NCBI GenBank assembly: GCA_022494885.1
Contig: JAGVSM010001150.1
Span: forward strand, 124,001 to 188,000
DNA from: Micrasema longulum
Taxonomy: Eukaryota > Arthropoda > Insecta > Trichoptera > Brachycentridae
Direction of reading: 5' to 3'
DNA length: 64,000 bases
The notes below the pieces were generated by a model, which was not told the origin of the DNA, searched no databases, and saw only the letters and a list, made by a program, of their open reading frames with translations. The position numbers and the translations under genes are program-made. This document shows, in pieces, positions 12,130-23,589 of this stretch. Each line of letters starts with the position of its first letter. Positions within the stretch are counted from its first letter, which is position 1.

Positions 12130-12776
12130 TAAGTATGTTTACTAGGGACGGAAAGGCCGAGAAAGATATTGAAAGGAGGGTGAGTGCCGGGAACAGGGTG
12201 AACGGTGCTCTAAAATCTACTTTAGCAAACAAATGATTATTGCAGGAGGCTAATTTAGCAGTTCACAACGGAGTTCTAGTTCCAACTCTAACGAATGGGA
12301 GCGAAGTATGGAATTGGAAAAATAATGATGAAAGTAGGTTGAATGCTGTCGAAATGCGATCCCTCAGGCGAATGTGTGGTAAAACGATGTATGATAGGTG
12401 CACAAATGTCGAGATCCGTGAAGTGTGTAAGGCTGAGACATGCATTATTGACAGAATCAAGAAAGGGGTGCTGCGTTGGTTTGGACATGTAGAGCGAATG
12501 GACAGCGAAAGAACGGCTAAAAGGATCTACGATGTAAATGTTGATGGATGCAGAAAACGAGGAAGACCGAGAAAGACATGGCACGATCAAGTCCATCAAA
12601 TACTTGAAGATGGACATGTCAAAAGTAGGAATAATCGGCGTGCGTGCATGAGAAGATGTATGAATGTAGAGGAAGCGAGGTCTGTATGCCAAGATAGAGT
12701 GTTATGGCGTTCTTTCCTCTCTGCCTACCCCTACGGGGAAACGGCGTGATGGTTTGTTGTTGTTGTTGTTGTTATG
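12130..12776 (+). pseudogene. RTE-like LINE, RT C-terminus to TTG-repeat 3' end
   Basis: The + frames read TRDGKAEKDIERRVSAGNRV and then, after a stop near 12235, a 169-codon stretch. That stretch contains GVLVPTLTNGSEVW, a basic RRMCGKTMYDRC segment, KKGVLRWFGHVERMD, a GRPRKTWHDQV motif and RRCMNVEEARSVC. The GHVERMD...GRPRKTW.D tail is characteristic of insect RTE-type endonuclease/RT proteins. The copy ends in CCTACGGGGAAACGGCGTG and a (TTG)n tail at 12752-12772, the expected microsatellite-like RTE terminus. It is 5' truncated and not autonomous. Confidence 0.75.
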
Positions 12777-12957
12777 TATATCGAATTTCGATCAAAATTT
12801 AAACAATTTATTAATAATCACTTATCACTGATCTTTGCATCTTTCTGGCAAACTTGATGATTTAAATCTGAATAAAACAAATTCCCCCAAAAATATTTAT
12901 TTCATATTTTGATTTGATGAAATTTAACAAGTTTGTATAAAATAAGTTTTAATAGAA

Positions 12958-13045
12958 GCATTTGGTACAAAGAGCTTTGTTTCGGTATTCCGATTGCGGA
13001 GAATCTAGATAATGTTTGTTACATGGAAGGTAAGATAATTAAATA
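12958..13045 (-). repeat. SINE family A, body half (split copy)
   Basis: It matches the SINE-A body (TTGGTACAAAGAG...GTTACATGGAAGGTAAG). The tRNA-like half of apparently the same copy lies at 13490-13622. Confidence 0.5.
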
Positions 13046-13489
13046 TTGTTTGGCTAAAGTTTAACGTAACACGAGTCTTCATAGAATAGAAGATAGATTT
13101 CCATTTTCATCAGTAATATATAATTTAACATGTTTAAAAGAAAAAAATGTGTGCATATTCCGCTTTTCATAAATAAAACTTAATTTTGCTTTGTAGATAA
13201 AATTAAAGATAAATTTTAACTTCCCATAGTAATCGGGGCTCTGGACACTAGGACACTGGGACAATGGGAAGTAAACATTTTTTATCTTCAATTTATCTAA
13301 AAAGTAAAATTAGGTTTTCTATATGAAAAATATAATATGTTTACGATTTTTTTTCTGAACATGTTCAATTACAGGTTACCGATGTAGATACTTTAAATTT
13401 TCATACAAATGTATACATTTTTGTACGTAAATATCGATGTCACTTTATACCGTTTCGATATGTATCGAAAAGGATAGCGTTTAAAATCG

Positions 13490-13622
13490 CGGCCGAGGTC
13501 CAGGTAAAATAAAATAATGCAGTGTGATCCTCATTTTTATAGATCATATTTTACAATCATCCTGCTAGGAATCGAACCTAAAACCTCAAACAAGGTAGGC
13601 GAATGCACCAGCCACTATTTTA
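13490..13622 (-). repeat. SINE family A, tRNA-like half (split copy)
   Basis: AGGAATCGAACCTAAAACC is an antisense box B and GGTAGGCGAATGCACCAGCCA the antisense box A side of SINE-A. The preceding ATAAAATAATGCAGTGTGA is the diverged SINE-A centre. About 445 bp separates it from the body half at 12958-13045. Confidence 0.5.
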
Positions 13623-13624
13623 CG

Positions 13625-16600
13625 AATCAAACTTACATAAACTAAAATTCATATTTAAGGATTTTTACCGAGTCGAAAATACTCATTCGGGGTAATGGTT
13701 TGATTTTACACTCAGGCATTATATTTAAAGTAAACAATTATTTTTGAATAACGATTTTACGTCTAAAACCCAGTGATATATTATACGTGTATCCTAAAAC
13801 CCTGAATTTCTTAAATGATTTTTTGTTTTTCGTACAAAGTTGACACTGTTCCAATTGTTAAATAAGTGATAAGTGTTTGTAACGGTTGTCATGGTAACAT
13901 GACATCACTGGCCTACCCGTGGCTCCAATAACATTATTTGTACAAAGAAAATTTGTTTTTTAAATAATATTTATCATGGGTTTTATAATTTCGCGTTAAA
14001 ATACAAAAAAAATTACGGTGAATAGTGCTCGGAAAATTTTTAACCTACAGAAACGCATTTAAAACCTACAGGATGTTCATTTTAAAAAACTTTGTATTCA
14101 ATTTTAACCAAATGTGCTATCTTTTTTAAAATTCGGTGTTGGATTAGAGGGTTGTGTATATGAAAAAAAAAATGGGTTAAGAAAATGTAAAATTAATTAA
14201 CTAAAATTCTTTGTTTCATTATTTTATATTTTTCAAATCACTTTTTAAAATGTTGCATTTTACAAATTATGGTCCTTCCAAGAACAAGGGGCAATTTAAT
14301 TGATTTTTTTAATAGTCAATTACTCTAGAACTAAAATGCGAAGTTGTGTACAATGAAAGCAACCACCCCTTTCCCGAAACTGTTTATAAAGACTTGAGTC
14401 TTTCTAGAGTTTCGCATATCAATATCAATAATTTTTTTTTAAACTAATTAAGCGAAAATTTAATATTTCTTTACAATCAAACCGCGAAAATAACAAAACA
14501 AATAAACTTTAAAAACTTTCATTGTACCCCTCACTGCAGTTTTGTCAGTTTGAGATCAATCAAATACACATGGTCAGCACAATCACCTTTTTCTAATTTC
14601 CCAGTATTACAGTGGAGAAATACAGTGTTAGTTCCAAATTGAGACCGCGGCCGCACGCTCCAGATCCCGCATCGGAAAGGAAGAAGAACGTAGAAATACA
14701 AACAAATCAATCAAATAACACGAAACCCAAATACATATAGGAAACATTAGAATAATTTGCCTTATACAACATGCACTCAATCAACAGAAGAAAAACCATA
14801 CGTATCTATAACAAATCACAGTGGAACATCAAATCATCAAGACACTACCGGCAAAATCCTAACACAGATCCTAACATGATCCCTATCGAACTCAGGCGAA
14901 AATACTTTTCGTCATTGTACTGAATTCCTCGCAAAAACCATTTTCCTAATACCGAAGTGGTGTAGATTGTTTTCAGTATATAAATAACATAATTTATTGT
15001 TTATCAATTAGTGTGAATATAAATATTTTTTCCGATATAATTTGTACTGGGCATTTTAATTACACTCTATTTATTATTATTATGATGAACACAAAATATT
15101 AAATAAAAAACATGCTTTAATAAATACTCGTAAATATATGACATCTTCTTAAGTAATTTTTTTTTAGCTCTAATCCAAAAGAGATTTCTAAAAACATTAA
15201 ATAAAACAATATATAACATCAAGATTTTAAAAATCAGTATTCTGTACATTAAAAATGTTTTGTGAAAGCGCCATCACTACATAATCGACCTATTCATGAT
15301 TTGATTTAATGAAAATACCTATATATTTATAAACCAGTGTTTTCAATCCAAAACTTTATACCCGTACATATTATTATATTTTTACTATTAAGAATCGCTG
15401 CGATATTCAGACGAACGCAGAAACATCCTGTGTAAATTGTATTACTATATCATTAGCAACTAATAAAGTAATAGTTGTCTTTGTCACACTTAAAGCGCGT
15501 CTGAGCGAGAGAGAGAGAGAGATATTATTTTCATAATGCGTATACAATGCGTATGTGTAAATATAGCGCACGCGCCAGCTTATTAAATCCACTAGTATGT
15601 TCTACCTTCTTGTCATTTCGACGCCATATGATCGAGCCCAACCAATGAATGACCCCAAAAATTTAGTCCGCGTTCCTTACTTCATTAGCATTAAAACTAA
15701 TTCTCATTTATGTTTTAAATAGGCTTCTGTGATAAAAAGTACCCACTTCAAAACTTTTTTAATCTCCAATAAATCCCAATTCAAGCAAAAAACCCTAAAT
15801 TAAACATGATTTTTTATGACTTTTGACAATTACCAAAACGGTATGCTTAACGGTGGTCTGTATTAATCTACCGAGCGATTACAAAGCCGGTTCCTTCAAC
15901 GTCTCCATACGTACACTCAGAAATATAGTAAAACAGATAAAAAAATGTAATATCTAAATTTATTTGGCAAAACGTTTTAACGCCTAGATGCTCCTATTTG
16001 TTAATATGGCATGATCTTGCTACATGTTCTGTGCATCTAAACGGTCGTTTTCAAAACTGACCGTTATGTTAGAATTTAATTCGACATCAAAATTGACTTA
16101 TTTCTCTCTCATAATATTACCGAAGCATCCCGAATGGTGACGCCTCGGGTATTTACGATTATGCTGTGGACGGATACGGACAATTTTTATTATGTTTTTA
16201 CTAACCAAGAATTACAAACAATATTCTTAATACTTCTTTATTTGTTGAGCCTAAATTTTTCTTGGAATTTCATATTTTCTAGATTCTATTTAAGGCTTCA
16301 ACTAATTAAGGGCGAATTTTTTCGCAAAACATTGACTTTTTGCGTTTTTTCATCTTTTCTATATCTTTTTGGCGATTTTCCCATTAATTTCCCACCCTTC
16401 CTTACCTTCAATCAAGCCTAGAAATCTCTTTCATCATTTTTATGTTGCTTAATCTTGATTACTTAGGGCAGACAGTTACGAAGTTTGTATTTTAATCGAT
16501 ATTGACTCCCGTTTAATGGAAACTCAATGTTTTACGATAGACTTATAAATTTCTTTATATTACATGGCATGTCTTTTTTTAAGCCAGTAAGAGCCTTTGA

Positions 16601-16635
16601 TATCATAATTGAATTGAATTCTCCAATATAACTGC
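13625..16635. other. 3 kb without recognised gene
   Basis: AT-rich sequence. The only clear local feature is a (GA)n run at 15506-15521. The stretch 14640-14900 is less AT-biased, but its frames do not resemble any family I recognise. Confidence 0.4.
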
Positions 16636-16639
16636 CAAA

Positions 16640-16830
16640 CAAGTATCAGAGTTTTTGTTATTTTTTATTCTATATACTGATGACATTGTTGAAGGGCTTA
16701 AACACTCATCTATATTACTCTATGCTGAAGACGCCAAAATATTTAAACCGATAAAATCACCAAACAATTGTGCGTGTCTGCAAGAAGATATGGACCGCCT
16801 TTTTCCATATTGTTGATTTGTCGAGTTGAT
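16640..16830 (+). pseudogene. LINE reverse transcriptase fragment (active-site region)
   Basis: The + frame near 16677-16815 reads YTDDIVEGLKHSSILLYAED, then AKIFKPIKSPNNCACLQEDM. This is the RT palm region around the YADD box of a Jockey/CR1-like element. The catalytic box reads YAED instead of YADD. Flanking RT parts are missing, so it is an internal scrap. Confidence 0.6.
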
Positions 16831-16834
16831 AGTC

Positions 16835-18230
16835 ATAAATTCTATCGTTTTAGTTTTGATATATTTAATTTTCACGTCTAAAAACATCAAATATTTTTTT
16901 ATTGCCATAAGACGCAAAACTACAAACGCAAGATAGAAAGAAAAGAAAACAGACCATTTAAAATGCATTGTGCCAAAGCTCAAGATCCTTGGCTTTGCAA
17001 CAATCCAAGGAAAATAATGTCAATTTGCGAAATACTTAGAATCGTAAAAGGAACAGCTTGGCGTGTAGTAACAACTCCTATAACTGTGAATCAAATCCGA
17101 GTATCTAGTGATGTATAACATTATAATGCCAAAGTCGTTTTTGAAAGATCGCAGTAAGACAGGTTAAGAATGATAAAGTTTATTAATTTCAACGGCAATA
17201 ATTAGTTCGTACAACATTGTAAAACTATGATTGTAACAAATAATTAGTATGAATGCCTTCTTTTAAACATTATTTTTGTTTGATAATTACTGAGTTTAAG
17301 TACAGGAATGCTGATTTTTCTTAATCTATAAATTACCTTTTCTGAGAAATTTTAATTTGTTAGATTTTTTTTATCAAGTATGAATTCAAATAGCAATGAA
17401 TTATGTAAATGTTTAAAATGCCTGTATTTTGTTAAAGAAAAACCTACATAATTTTGATGTATTGTGATTAAAAATGTAGGCGAAACAATTTACCGCAACG
17501 ACGGTACAACCGGTCTCACGGCGGGATCAATTTATTGTTCCCTTCCATTTTTTTAAGAAATGCTTCTGCAGAGAAGACAAATATTTTTTTCACATATCTG
17601 TAAACACGGAAAAACATTATTTCAATAAATGTATAAGTCGCAAAGCCAACACTTTATTATGACGTGACGATTTCGTATTATTTGAAAATCGAAACTCCCA
17701 GCCCCAGCCTCCTCTACTCAATTGTCTAATTATGACACCTCATTGAACACTGAACAGATTTCAAAATATTACAAAATTATTTTTAGTCAGAGCGGAGTTC
17801 AGAAAGGTTTAACTGTAATAGACAGTAGAGCATTTGAGATGCAAATTTTAGTCGCCTCGGTGCAGTCAAAGGGAAAAAGAAGAGTAGCTAGCTTAGGTGG
17901 TAACTATGCCGGATTCGGAGCCAGCCTTCGTGGCGGAATGTAGGAAAATGAATTAGTTACATTTCGGTGGAAAATTTGCATTGTTAAAGGTAGTTCTGAC
18001 TCTCCTCTGAACTTGTAGTAATAATAACTATTTGAAATCAAAAAAACATATCCAATTATGACCAAAACTCCGGGTAGTCGGAAGTTGATGCATACCGCGG
18101 ATTGGAATTTCACATAAACCGGTAAACATAAAAGTTAACCGTAGATTCAACTGAATTTATTTTATATACATCTAAAAACAACTTTAGCTTCATTAATAGT
18201 TCAACAGAAAATGTTATTTAAAATACATAA
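16835..18230. other. No recognised gene
   Basis: Mixed AT-rich sequence. An open 73-codon frame at 17722-17943 has no recognisable domain, and its context offers no splice sites or promoter that I could support. Confidence 0.35.
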
Positions 18231-18234
18231 CATT

Positions 18235-18360
18235 ATTTAATTACCTTTGTTTGTCATTGCTACATAGTTTTATGTACTTTTAGCTCAGTTTTTTGTATCT
18301 ATGTTTCATAAAAAACTGTTGTAATTGGCTAAGGCTGTATGTACAGTAAATGATTTACTA
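18235..18360 (+). repeat. LINE 3' UTR fragment
   Basis: It shares CTACATAGTTTTATGT, TTGTAATTGGCTAAGGC and TGTATGTA with 44345-44440, where the same sequence forms the 3' end of the LINE at 43620-44450. This copy is therefore the 3' UTR of the same family. Confidence 0.6.
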
Positions 18361-18964
18361 TGACAGGTAAAATATTATATAATACGAATACCGATAAAAG
18401 TGTTATATATGAAATGGATTTAAAATAATTAATTGTATTTCCAATATCAACGTGGATATTGCGGAGAAATGTTTTATACATAAATATAAAAAAACGCGAC
18501 ACGTTTGGCATTGATAGTTGTGACGTCAAAGTTCGTGACGATGTTCTATGAAAATTTGAATCGTTAGGAACAAAGTTGAAAATAAGCATGAATCGTGAAG
18601 TATTAGGGAAGTGGCCAACGCAATGGCCGTTTTTGCGGGAATTAAAAATTAAAAATTTGAAAACACTTCTTGTGTTACTAATAATTGGCAATTTTTTTTT
18701 TTAAATGGACATAAGACTGTATTTTATAGACCCTTATTACTTTAAAAGTGCAAATAAAAAAAATAATATTCCCTATTGTGCCTCCTGGCTGTTTGTTAAA
18801 TCAAATCATAATTTTATATTATTATGGAAATAAAAGAGTTTTAGTTCAAATAATTTACGTATAAAGTAATAACAATTGTTTCAATTTAAGTTTTGTTTGA
18901 ATGTATATAAAAAAAACAGAGAAAATTTTACAATTTTTTTAAGTTTTATAATGAAAATATATTT

Positions 18965-19060
18965 GAATTACATGTATTTAAATTTAATTCAATCTAAAAC
19001 AGGGGCCGTTGGTTGGTAGTTCCATCGACAGCTTTGTCCCCGGGCCCGGGGGTAATTAAG
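18965..19060 (+). repeat. Penelope-like terminal sequence fragment
   Basis: CAGGGGCCGTTGGTTGGTAG matches the reverse complement of 33456-33475 (CTACCAACCAGCGGCCCCTG), which abuts the hammerhead-bearing Penelope terminus there. It is followed by a short GC-rich palindromic patch, CCCCGGGCCCGGGGG. Confidence 0.5.
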
Positions 19061-19110
19061 TGATTCTATGAAAGCAAAAATTCCCGGCAGTTAATCCATA
19101 TCGATTATTT

Positions 19111-19365
19111 TCATTGTTTGTATTTTAATGGATACAGTAATGGGAAATGAACGTGTGTTACCTGATCGTTTAATATTATTTTATCGGGGCAATTCTTTAA
19201 GCGGTTTATTTCTAACATTTCAAGTTTATCTAATTTTTTACCTTTGCTGCATGTGTGAAGGATTTTAAGATTTGTATTTTTATCAAAAACATGATTTGAC
19301 TTAATAAGGTGGTTAAGAAACGTGAAGTTTTTAAACCTTTTATTTCTATAATTGTATAAAATCAT
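19111..19365 (-). pseudogene. Penelope-like GIY-YIG endonuclease C-terminal fragment
   Basis: The 84-codon minus frame reads RFKNFTFLNHLIKSNHVFDK, then LKILHTCSKGKKLDKLEMLEI. This is the conserved end of the GIY-YIG endonuclease module of Penelope-like retroelements (a histidine-containing N/SH.F segment, then ..ILH..KG.KL..LE.LEI). The catalytic GIY and YIG motifs and the RT domain are absent. It abuts a plus-oriented Penelope terminal sequence at 19375-19560, i.e. the two parts are in opposite orientation. Confidence 0.65.
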
Positions 19366-19374
19366 GATTTACAA

Positions 19375-19560
19375 CCGCTGCTTGCACTTGTATATAACAT
19401 TTCAGAAAATCTGTTTAGTCTCCTACCATTTTGGGGATGTCGGTCACGACAAAACCCAGTCACTGGTAAAAAATTAAATAGTTCCGTATTTTTATTATTT
19501 TAATTAAAATGCAGTTCCACCAGGAAATGTTAGTAGAAAAGCTTAATCTATTAAATTCTT
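19375..19560 (+). repeat. Penelope-like terminal repeat with decayed hammerhead
   Basis: The sequence is colinear with 34060-34260: TCATGATTTACAACC, a hammerhead-like 43-nt block, GTAAAAA, then TTTTATTATTTTAATTAAAA and CACCAGGAAATGTTAGTA. Two diverged copies of such a terminus mark the pseudo-LTR of a Penelope-like element. Confidence 0.6.
19425..19467 (+). ncRNA. Decayed hammerhead ribozyme of a Penelope-like element
   Basis: The 43-nt block aligns without gaps to 34108-34150 and the reverse complement of 33394-33436. Stem II (TGTCG/CGACA), the AAAC strand and the GTC cleavage triplet before ACTGGT are recognisable. The CUGANGA core is destroyed (TTGGGGA) and stem I is weakened, so activity is not expected. 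Confidence 0.45.
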
Positions 19561-19564
19561 AGAC

Positions 19565-20148
19565 TTTCATTTTCCCTTTTTAAGAATGTTCTCCCTTTGA
19601 TAATCCCTAGTCCGAAACTCGGACAGACTCAAAATACTGTTCGTGATTTATGATTTACAAAAATCACAAAAAATGATTAAGCGGCAACATTTATATTTAA
19701 TTAAAATTATTTCTGTCACAAAACTGAGTAATTAAACCATTGTCTCTCATTACTCAAAACACTTTATTACTGAAAATAATTAATTACAACAAATTTGTGA
19801 AAGGGCAGAGTTATTGTGCGGAAAAAGTGAAAAGTTCTTTGTCGCCAAATTAAAACATTTTTTCCAACAACTGGTGGAGGCGGGAGTGACGTCACAGCGA
19901 GAGCAAACTTACGTAGTAAATTGTCTTTATTTTCAACTGTCTCTTCTAAAACATCCCTTAGTATTTTAACATTCCTCCGTCGGAGCGGGAAAAAAACATC
20001 TTAGCTGTAGAAAAGACATACCGAATATTGAATAGCTTGGGGGGTAAGATCTTATCAATTTTAATCAAATTGTTTATTAAGTACCAAAGATTGAAATCTT
20101 TGGAAAAATAGTCATGTAATTTTTAACCACGCCTTAAACAATAAAATT
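19565..20148. other. Unique-looking non-coding sequence
   Basis: Holds a GC-richer patch with GAGTGACGTCACAGC (19884-19898), a TGACGTCA palindrome, and CCTCCGTCGGAGCGGG. It could be regulatory, but no gene is seen. Confidence 0.3.
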
Positions 20149-20149
20149 A

Positions 20150-20215
20150 ATAAAACAACTTTATTTTTAACCACTATTTTTTTCTTCACCCGCCGGTTTT
20201 AAAACAAACAAGGTT
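20150..20215 (-). repeat. Penelope-like 3'-end scrap
   Basis: TTTTTAACCACTATTTTTTT, then CACCCGCCGGTTTTAAAAC, resembles the reverse complement of the Penelope-like end at 61665-61715 (AAACCAGTTGGTAGAAA...AGTGGTTAAAAAC) and the scrap at 60240-60310. Confidence 0.4.
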
Positions 20216-20519
20216 CTTCGTTAAGGTTAACGTAACTAATGAATTCTTTCCTATGTCGTTATTATCATCTTTACTAAATACTGCACGTGGAGCTAATAAA
20301 TCAAGTTTTTTTTTCCCAAAAAGGGAGGTAATTTGAGATGAATATTAACGAAGCTAGACAGGAGTGGACTAAAAGAAATATTGTTCATTTGGTTATTAAC
20401 AATTAGCACCACACGCTATTTCTGGCCACGCATCTACACACGGGGGGTAACATGGTCCCCCAAAAAAAAATCATACATCAATACTATTTTTATCACTAGA
20501 CCTTTTTTCTTTACAAATC

Positions 20520-20970
20520 TTTTTTTATCTGAGAGAGCTCATCCAACCTCCTTTTAATACCCTGTCATCGCTCTAATTTTCTTGCCTCCTCTTTCACAGT
20601 AGTAGCCGCTCGATTGTGGAATAATCTACTAACTAATGTCAGAGACGCCCCTTCTTTATTTACATTTAAGTCAATATGAAAATGTCACTATCTAAATATT
20701 TAAATTGTTCCTTTATCCTTCTTCTTTCCTTCCCATCCCCGCTCCTCTTTTCATTGTATAGTGTTAATTTTTAATTTTTTAATTAATCTTTGTTTTTAAT
20801 TTTTGTATGAAATTGTAAGATTCAAAATGTCCGTGTATTTATAATTTTCTCAAACTGAACGGTTTGGGTAGGTAGGAAGAAATTGCCTTATAGCAATATG
20901 CCCGCCCTTAAATGTATATATATTTTATATGTATATAAAGTGTCAGATAAATAAAATAAACAAAATAAAT
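20520..20970 (+). pseudogene. LINE C-terminus and 3' UTR
   Basis: The + frame at about 20595-20680 reads VVAARLWNNLLTNVRDAPSL then FTFKSI, the conserved end of Jockey/CR1-like RT proteins (AARLWNSLP..LR.APS...FK). A 3' UTR follows, ending in ATGCCCGCCC and a TAAATAAAATAAA tail. The same UTR recurs at 21310-21608 and, inverted, at 54955-55070. Confidence 0.65.
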
Positions 20971-21309
20971 TAAATACTTTTTACAAATGTTATAAGAGTG
21001 TTTATTTTATATCTTTAAACGTTAAAGTATACATTTTTAGCGTCAAATAAAACAAGTTACAAAAAACACGTAAAATTTTAAGAGTTAACTTTAGAAAGCA
21101 TCTATGTTTTAAAAGTAGGAATAAAAAAATAAATCAATTATTATTTGTAGTAACTCTTATGAATTACAAAATATGCATAAAATGTATTAAAATATTTAAA
21201 CATCTAAAATCACAAGAGGAATGCGTGTAGTAGGGCGTGATTTAAAAAGGTATGAAAAGACCACTACAACGTTAGTGTAGTAAGTAGGTAGTTCAAATTT
21301 AAATTAAGA

Positions 21310-21608
21310 TTGAAATTTCACTATCTAAATGTTTCAGTGGTTCCTTTCTCCTTCTTATTTCTTTTCCATCCCTTCTCCACTCCTCTTTTTATAGTAAGGT
21401 GTAAATTTTTAGTTAATTTTTGTTTCAAAATTTGTGTATACAATTATAAGATTCTACGTAATTTTACCTAGGATATGTCCATGTACCTGAAATTTTCTCA
21501 ATCTGAACGGTTAGGGTAGGTAGGGAGAAATTGCCTCGAGACAATATGCCCGCCCCTATACGCATTTAAATTATATACATTAAGTGTTAAATAAATGAAT
21601 AAATAAAA
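21310..21608 (+). repeat. LINE 3' UTR, second copy in direct orientation
   Basis: It is colinear with 20690-20965: CACTATCTAAAT, TCCTTCTT, a TGTCC/GTAC segment, CTGAACGGTT, GGTAGG, GAAATTGCC, ATGCCCGCCC and an AAATAAATGAATAAATAAA tail. The copies are diverged, so they are separate old insertions rather than a recent tandem duplication. Confidence 0.65.
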
Positions 21609-21684
21609 ATGTTTTGCATTTACTTGTATCACAATAGCCTATGTCCACTACAGTAATACAAATATTTATTATGTTTTGGAAGTG

Positions 21685-22205
21685 GATAAAGATCAACAGT
21701 TGGAAGAATTGTGGGAATATGACGTTCAAACATAAGTAGAATTGTGAATGTTATCATCATCATCATAAATTTGACAGCCTTGGGTGAATCCTGAAGTCTC
21801 CTCCACTCTTGCCGGTCTGCTGCCCTTCCTCTCCAGTTCCTCGCTTTCAACATTGTCGTATCCACACTGATGCAGTCCATCCATCGCATTTTGGGCCTCC
21901 CTGGTCTTTGTCGTCCTTGTGACACAGATAATTATAGGCGTTTATGAGATTTTCCTCATTCATTTTCATTATATAGCCAGCTTATCTCACGTGCCTCACC
22001 TTGCGACGACGCCAATGGTTGTTTTCTCGCGCTGGGCCATAGACAATTCTAAAGGATTATTTTTTCAAAAGTTGCAATTATAATTGTGAATGTTACACAG
22101 TGTAAAAAGTAAACCAGCCAATGACAGGTCATAAGTTTTATAAAGGTCTAAACTTCCATATAACAATGTTCCCTCTCTCTGTTGTTATACGCGAATTTAT
22201 AAACA
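21685..22205 (+). mobile_element. Foldback/MITE copy interrupted by an RTE-like insertion
   Basis: The halves 21685-21752 (GATCAACAGTTGGAAGAATT...) and 22082-22205 (GTTACACAGTG, AACCAGCCAATGACAGGTCA) form one colinear copy when 21753-22081 is removed. AATTGTGAATGTT flanks the insertion on both sides (21740-21752 and 22082-22094), a perfect 13-bp target-site duplication. Confidence 0.7.
21753..22081 (-). pseudogene. RTE-like LINE tail inserted in a MITE
   Basis: On the minus strand the frame reads GRPKMRWMDCISVDTTMLKA, then NWRGRAADRQEWRRL. This is the RTE-type post-RT tail (GRPK.RW.D.I ... A.DR..WR.L). The 3' end is (ATG)n, seen in plus orientation as ATCATCATCATCAT at 21753. The 13-bp duplication around it makes this a clean 5'-truncated insertion of 329 bp. 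Confidence 0.75.
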
Positions 22206-22239
22206 TTTAATATGAAGTTTAAATCTCGTCTTTTTGCAT

Positions 22240-22990
22240 ATTTATTTATTTATATTTACTCCGAATAGGCATTTTTAAGAACATATTTAAACAAAGAAAA
22301 TTGTTATAAAGGAAAGTAGAAAGACACAAAAAAGCGGGACAGAGGTATTTATATTTGAATTAGATTCAGTGATCGTTTGAAAGAAGACAACTTGTTTTCA
22401 AAGAAATTAAGACTGGTATGTTCGTTGGCAGACCTAAGAATTCTGAGTATGGGGGAATGAAAACCATAGTTTGTTCTATGGTTATTAGTATGGAAGTGTT
22501 AGTTTTGTCTGAGGTCCTAGTTGGGATATTATTTAATTTTATTGAGCTCTGTAGTTCAGGCGTCTCGAAGAGTGTTTGAGAATTTTAAATAGGACTAGAA
22601 GGTCGAATTTATTTTGACGATCTTGAAGATAAGATATATTTAAGCTAGTTTCTAACTCATTATACGTATATTGGTCTCTGAATAAGCCCAACTTCCAGTT
22701 TATTTTTTTTATAATCGATGTTGAACTGATTCAATATTTTTGATGTGAACATCATATGGGGACCAGATAACGGAGGAATATTCTAGGTGCGGGTGAACTA
22801 GGGAGCAGATTTTTAAGGGTATTGATATATTTTTAATTCAGTTGTGCTTCTGTCAATAAATCCAAGGAGTTTTAAGGATTTATTGAAAACACGTTCAATA
22901 TGAATTGTAAAATAAAATTAAGGGTCAAGTATAAAACCCAAATCTCGTATACTAGACACAGATGATAATATTTAATCGTTGAGTGAGTAG
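22240..22990 (-). pseudogene. Jockey/CR1-like LINE, RT C-terminal half
   Basis: The minus strand around 22810-22720 reads VHPHLEYSSVIWSPYDVHIK then NIESVQHR, the post-catalytic RT motif (R..LEY...IW.P......I...QH/QR). Downstream frames (QDRQNKFDLLVLFKIL) continue it, with several stops and frameshifts. The 3' end near 22250 equals 4260-4665. Confidence 0.65.
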
Positions 22991-23589
22991 TCGCATATGA
23001 TAAATGATTGATCTACGCTTTTATTAGAACATCAATGCTTTGCCCTTTGCATCACGAGGTGTAGAAAATGGTGCTTATAGCATTGATGCTATATATGTGT
23101 ATTAGTGTTTTCAAGCGTCTAATCCAAAAATACCACCGTGTACGCAAAAGAAGACTATTATTTTTCTCTTTCCGTGAATTCCATTATGGCATACTTTTCT
23201 CCATACACTTAGACCTGTGTTTTTACTACTTTAAAACACCCCAAAAATAACGAATTGTAAATAAGGCGCATTCCTAGCGGAAGCCTCTTCACCACGCCCC
23301 AGGTGTGGAGGTTGGAGTGGGACAGTAATGAAATTCAAACAAACGCATCTAGAAAGATCGTTTTGGGAGAGTTGACTGTGTGAGCGTCACATTCAAAACT
23401 CTTCTCTTTTATATAAATCTTCTTATAAACCAGTTGGAATGGGTTTTTACAAAGGGAAAATTTGTTTTCATATTTTTTAATTTCCTTCCTTCCCGGTGAT
23501 GTGTGGCTAGAACACACTGCATCTAATAACTTGAATATCTCCATAAATATAATAAATTTTGGGGTAAGATTTTCGTTTTTTCTCCGTTA

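Noticed and set aside
12288..12692. 134-codon minus frame and its near copy at 27446-27910
   Set aside because: These are antisense shadows of the RTE-like tail on the + strand.
18329..18691. 120-codon minus frame
   Set aside because: Phe/Ile/Asn-rich with no motif, and it overlaps a LINE 3' UTR fragment; consistent with AT-rich chance.
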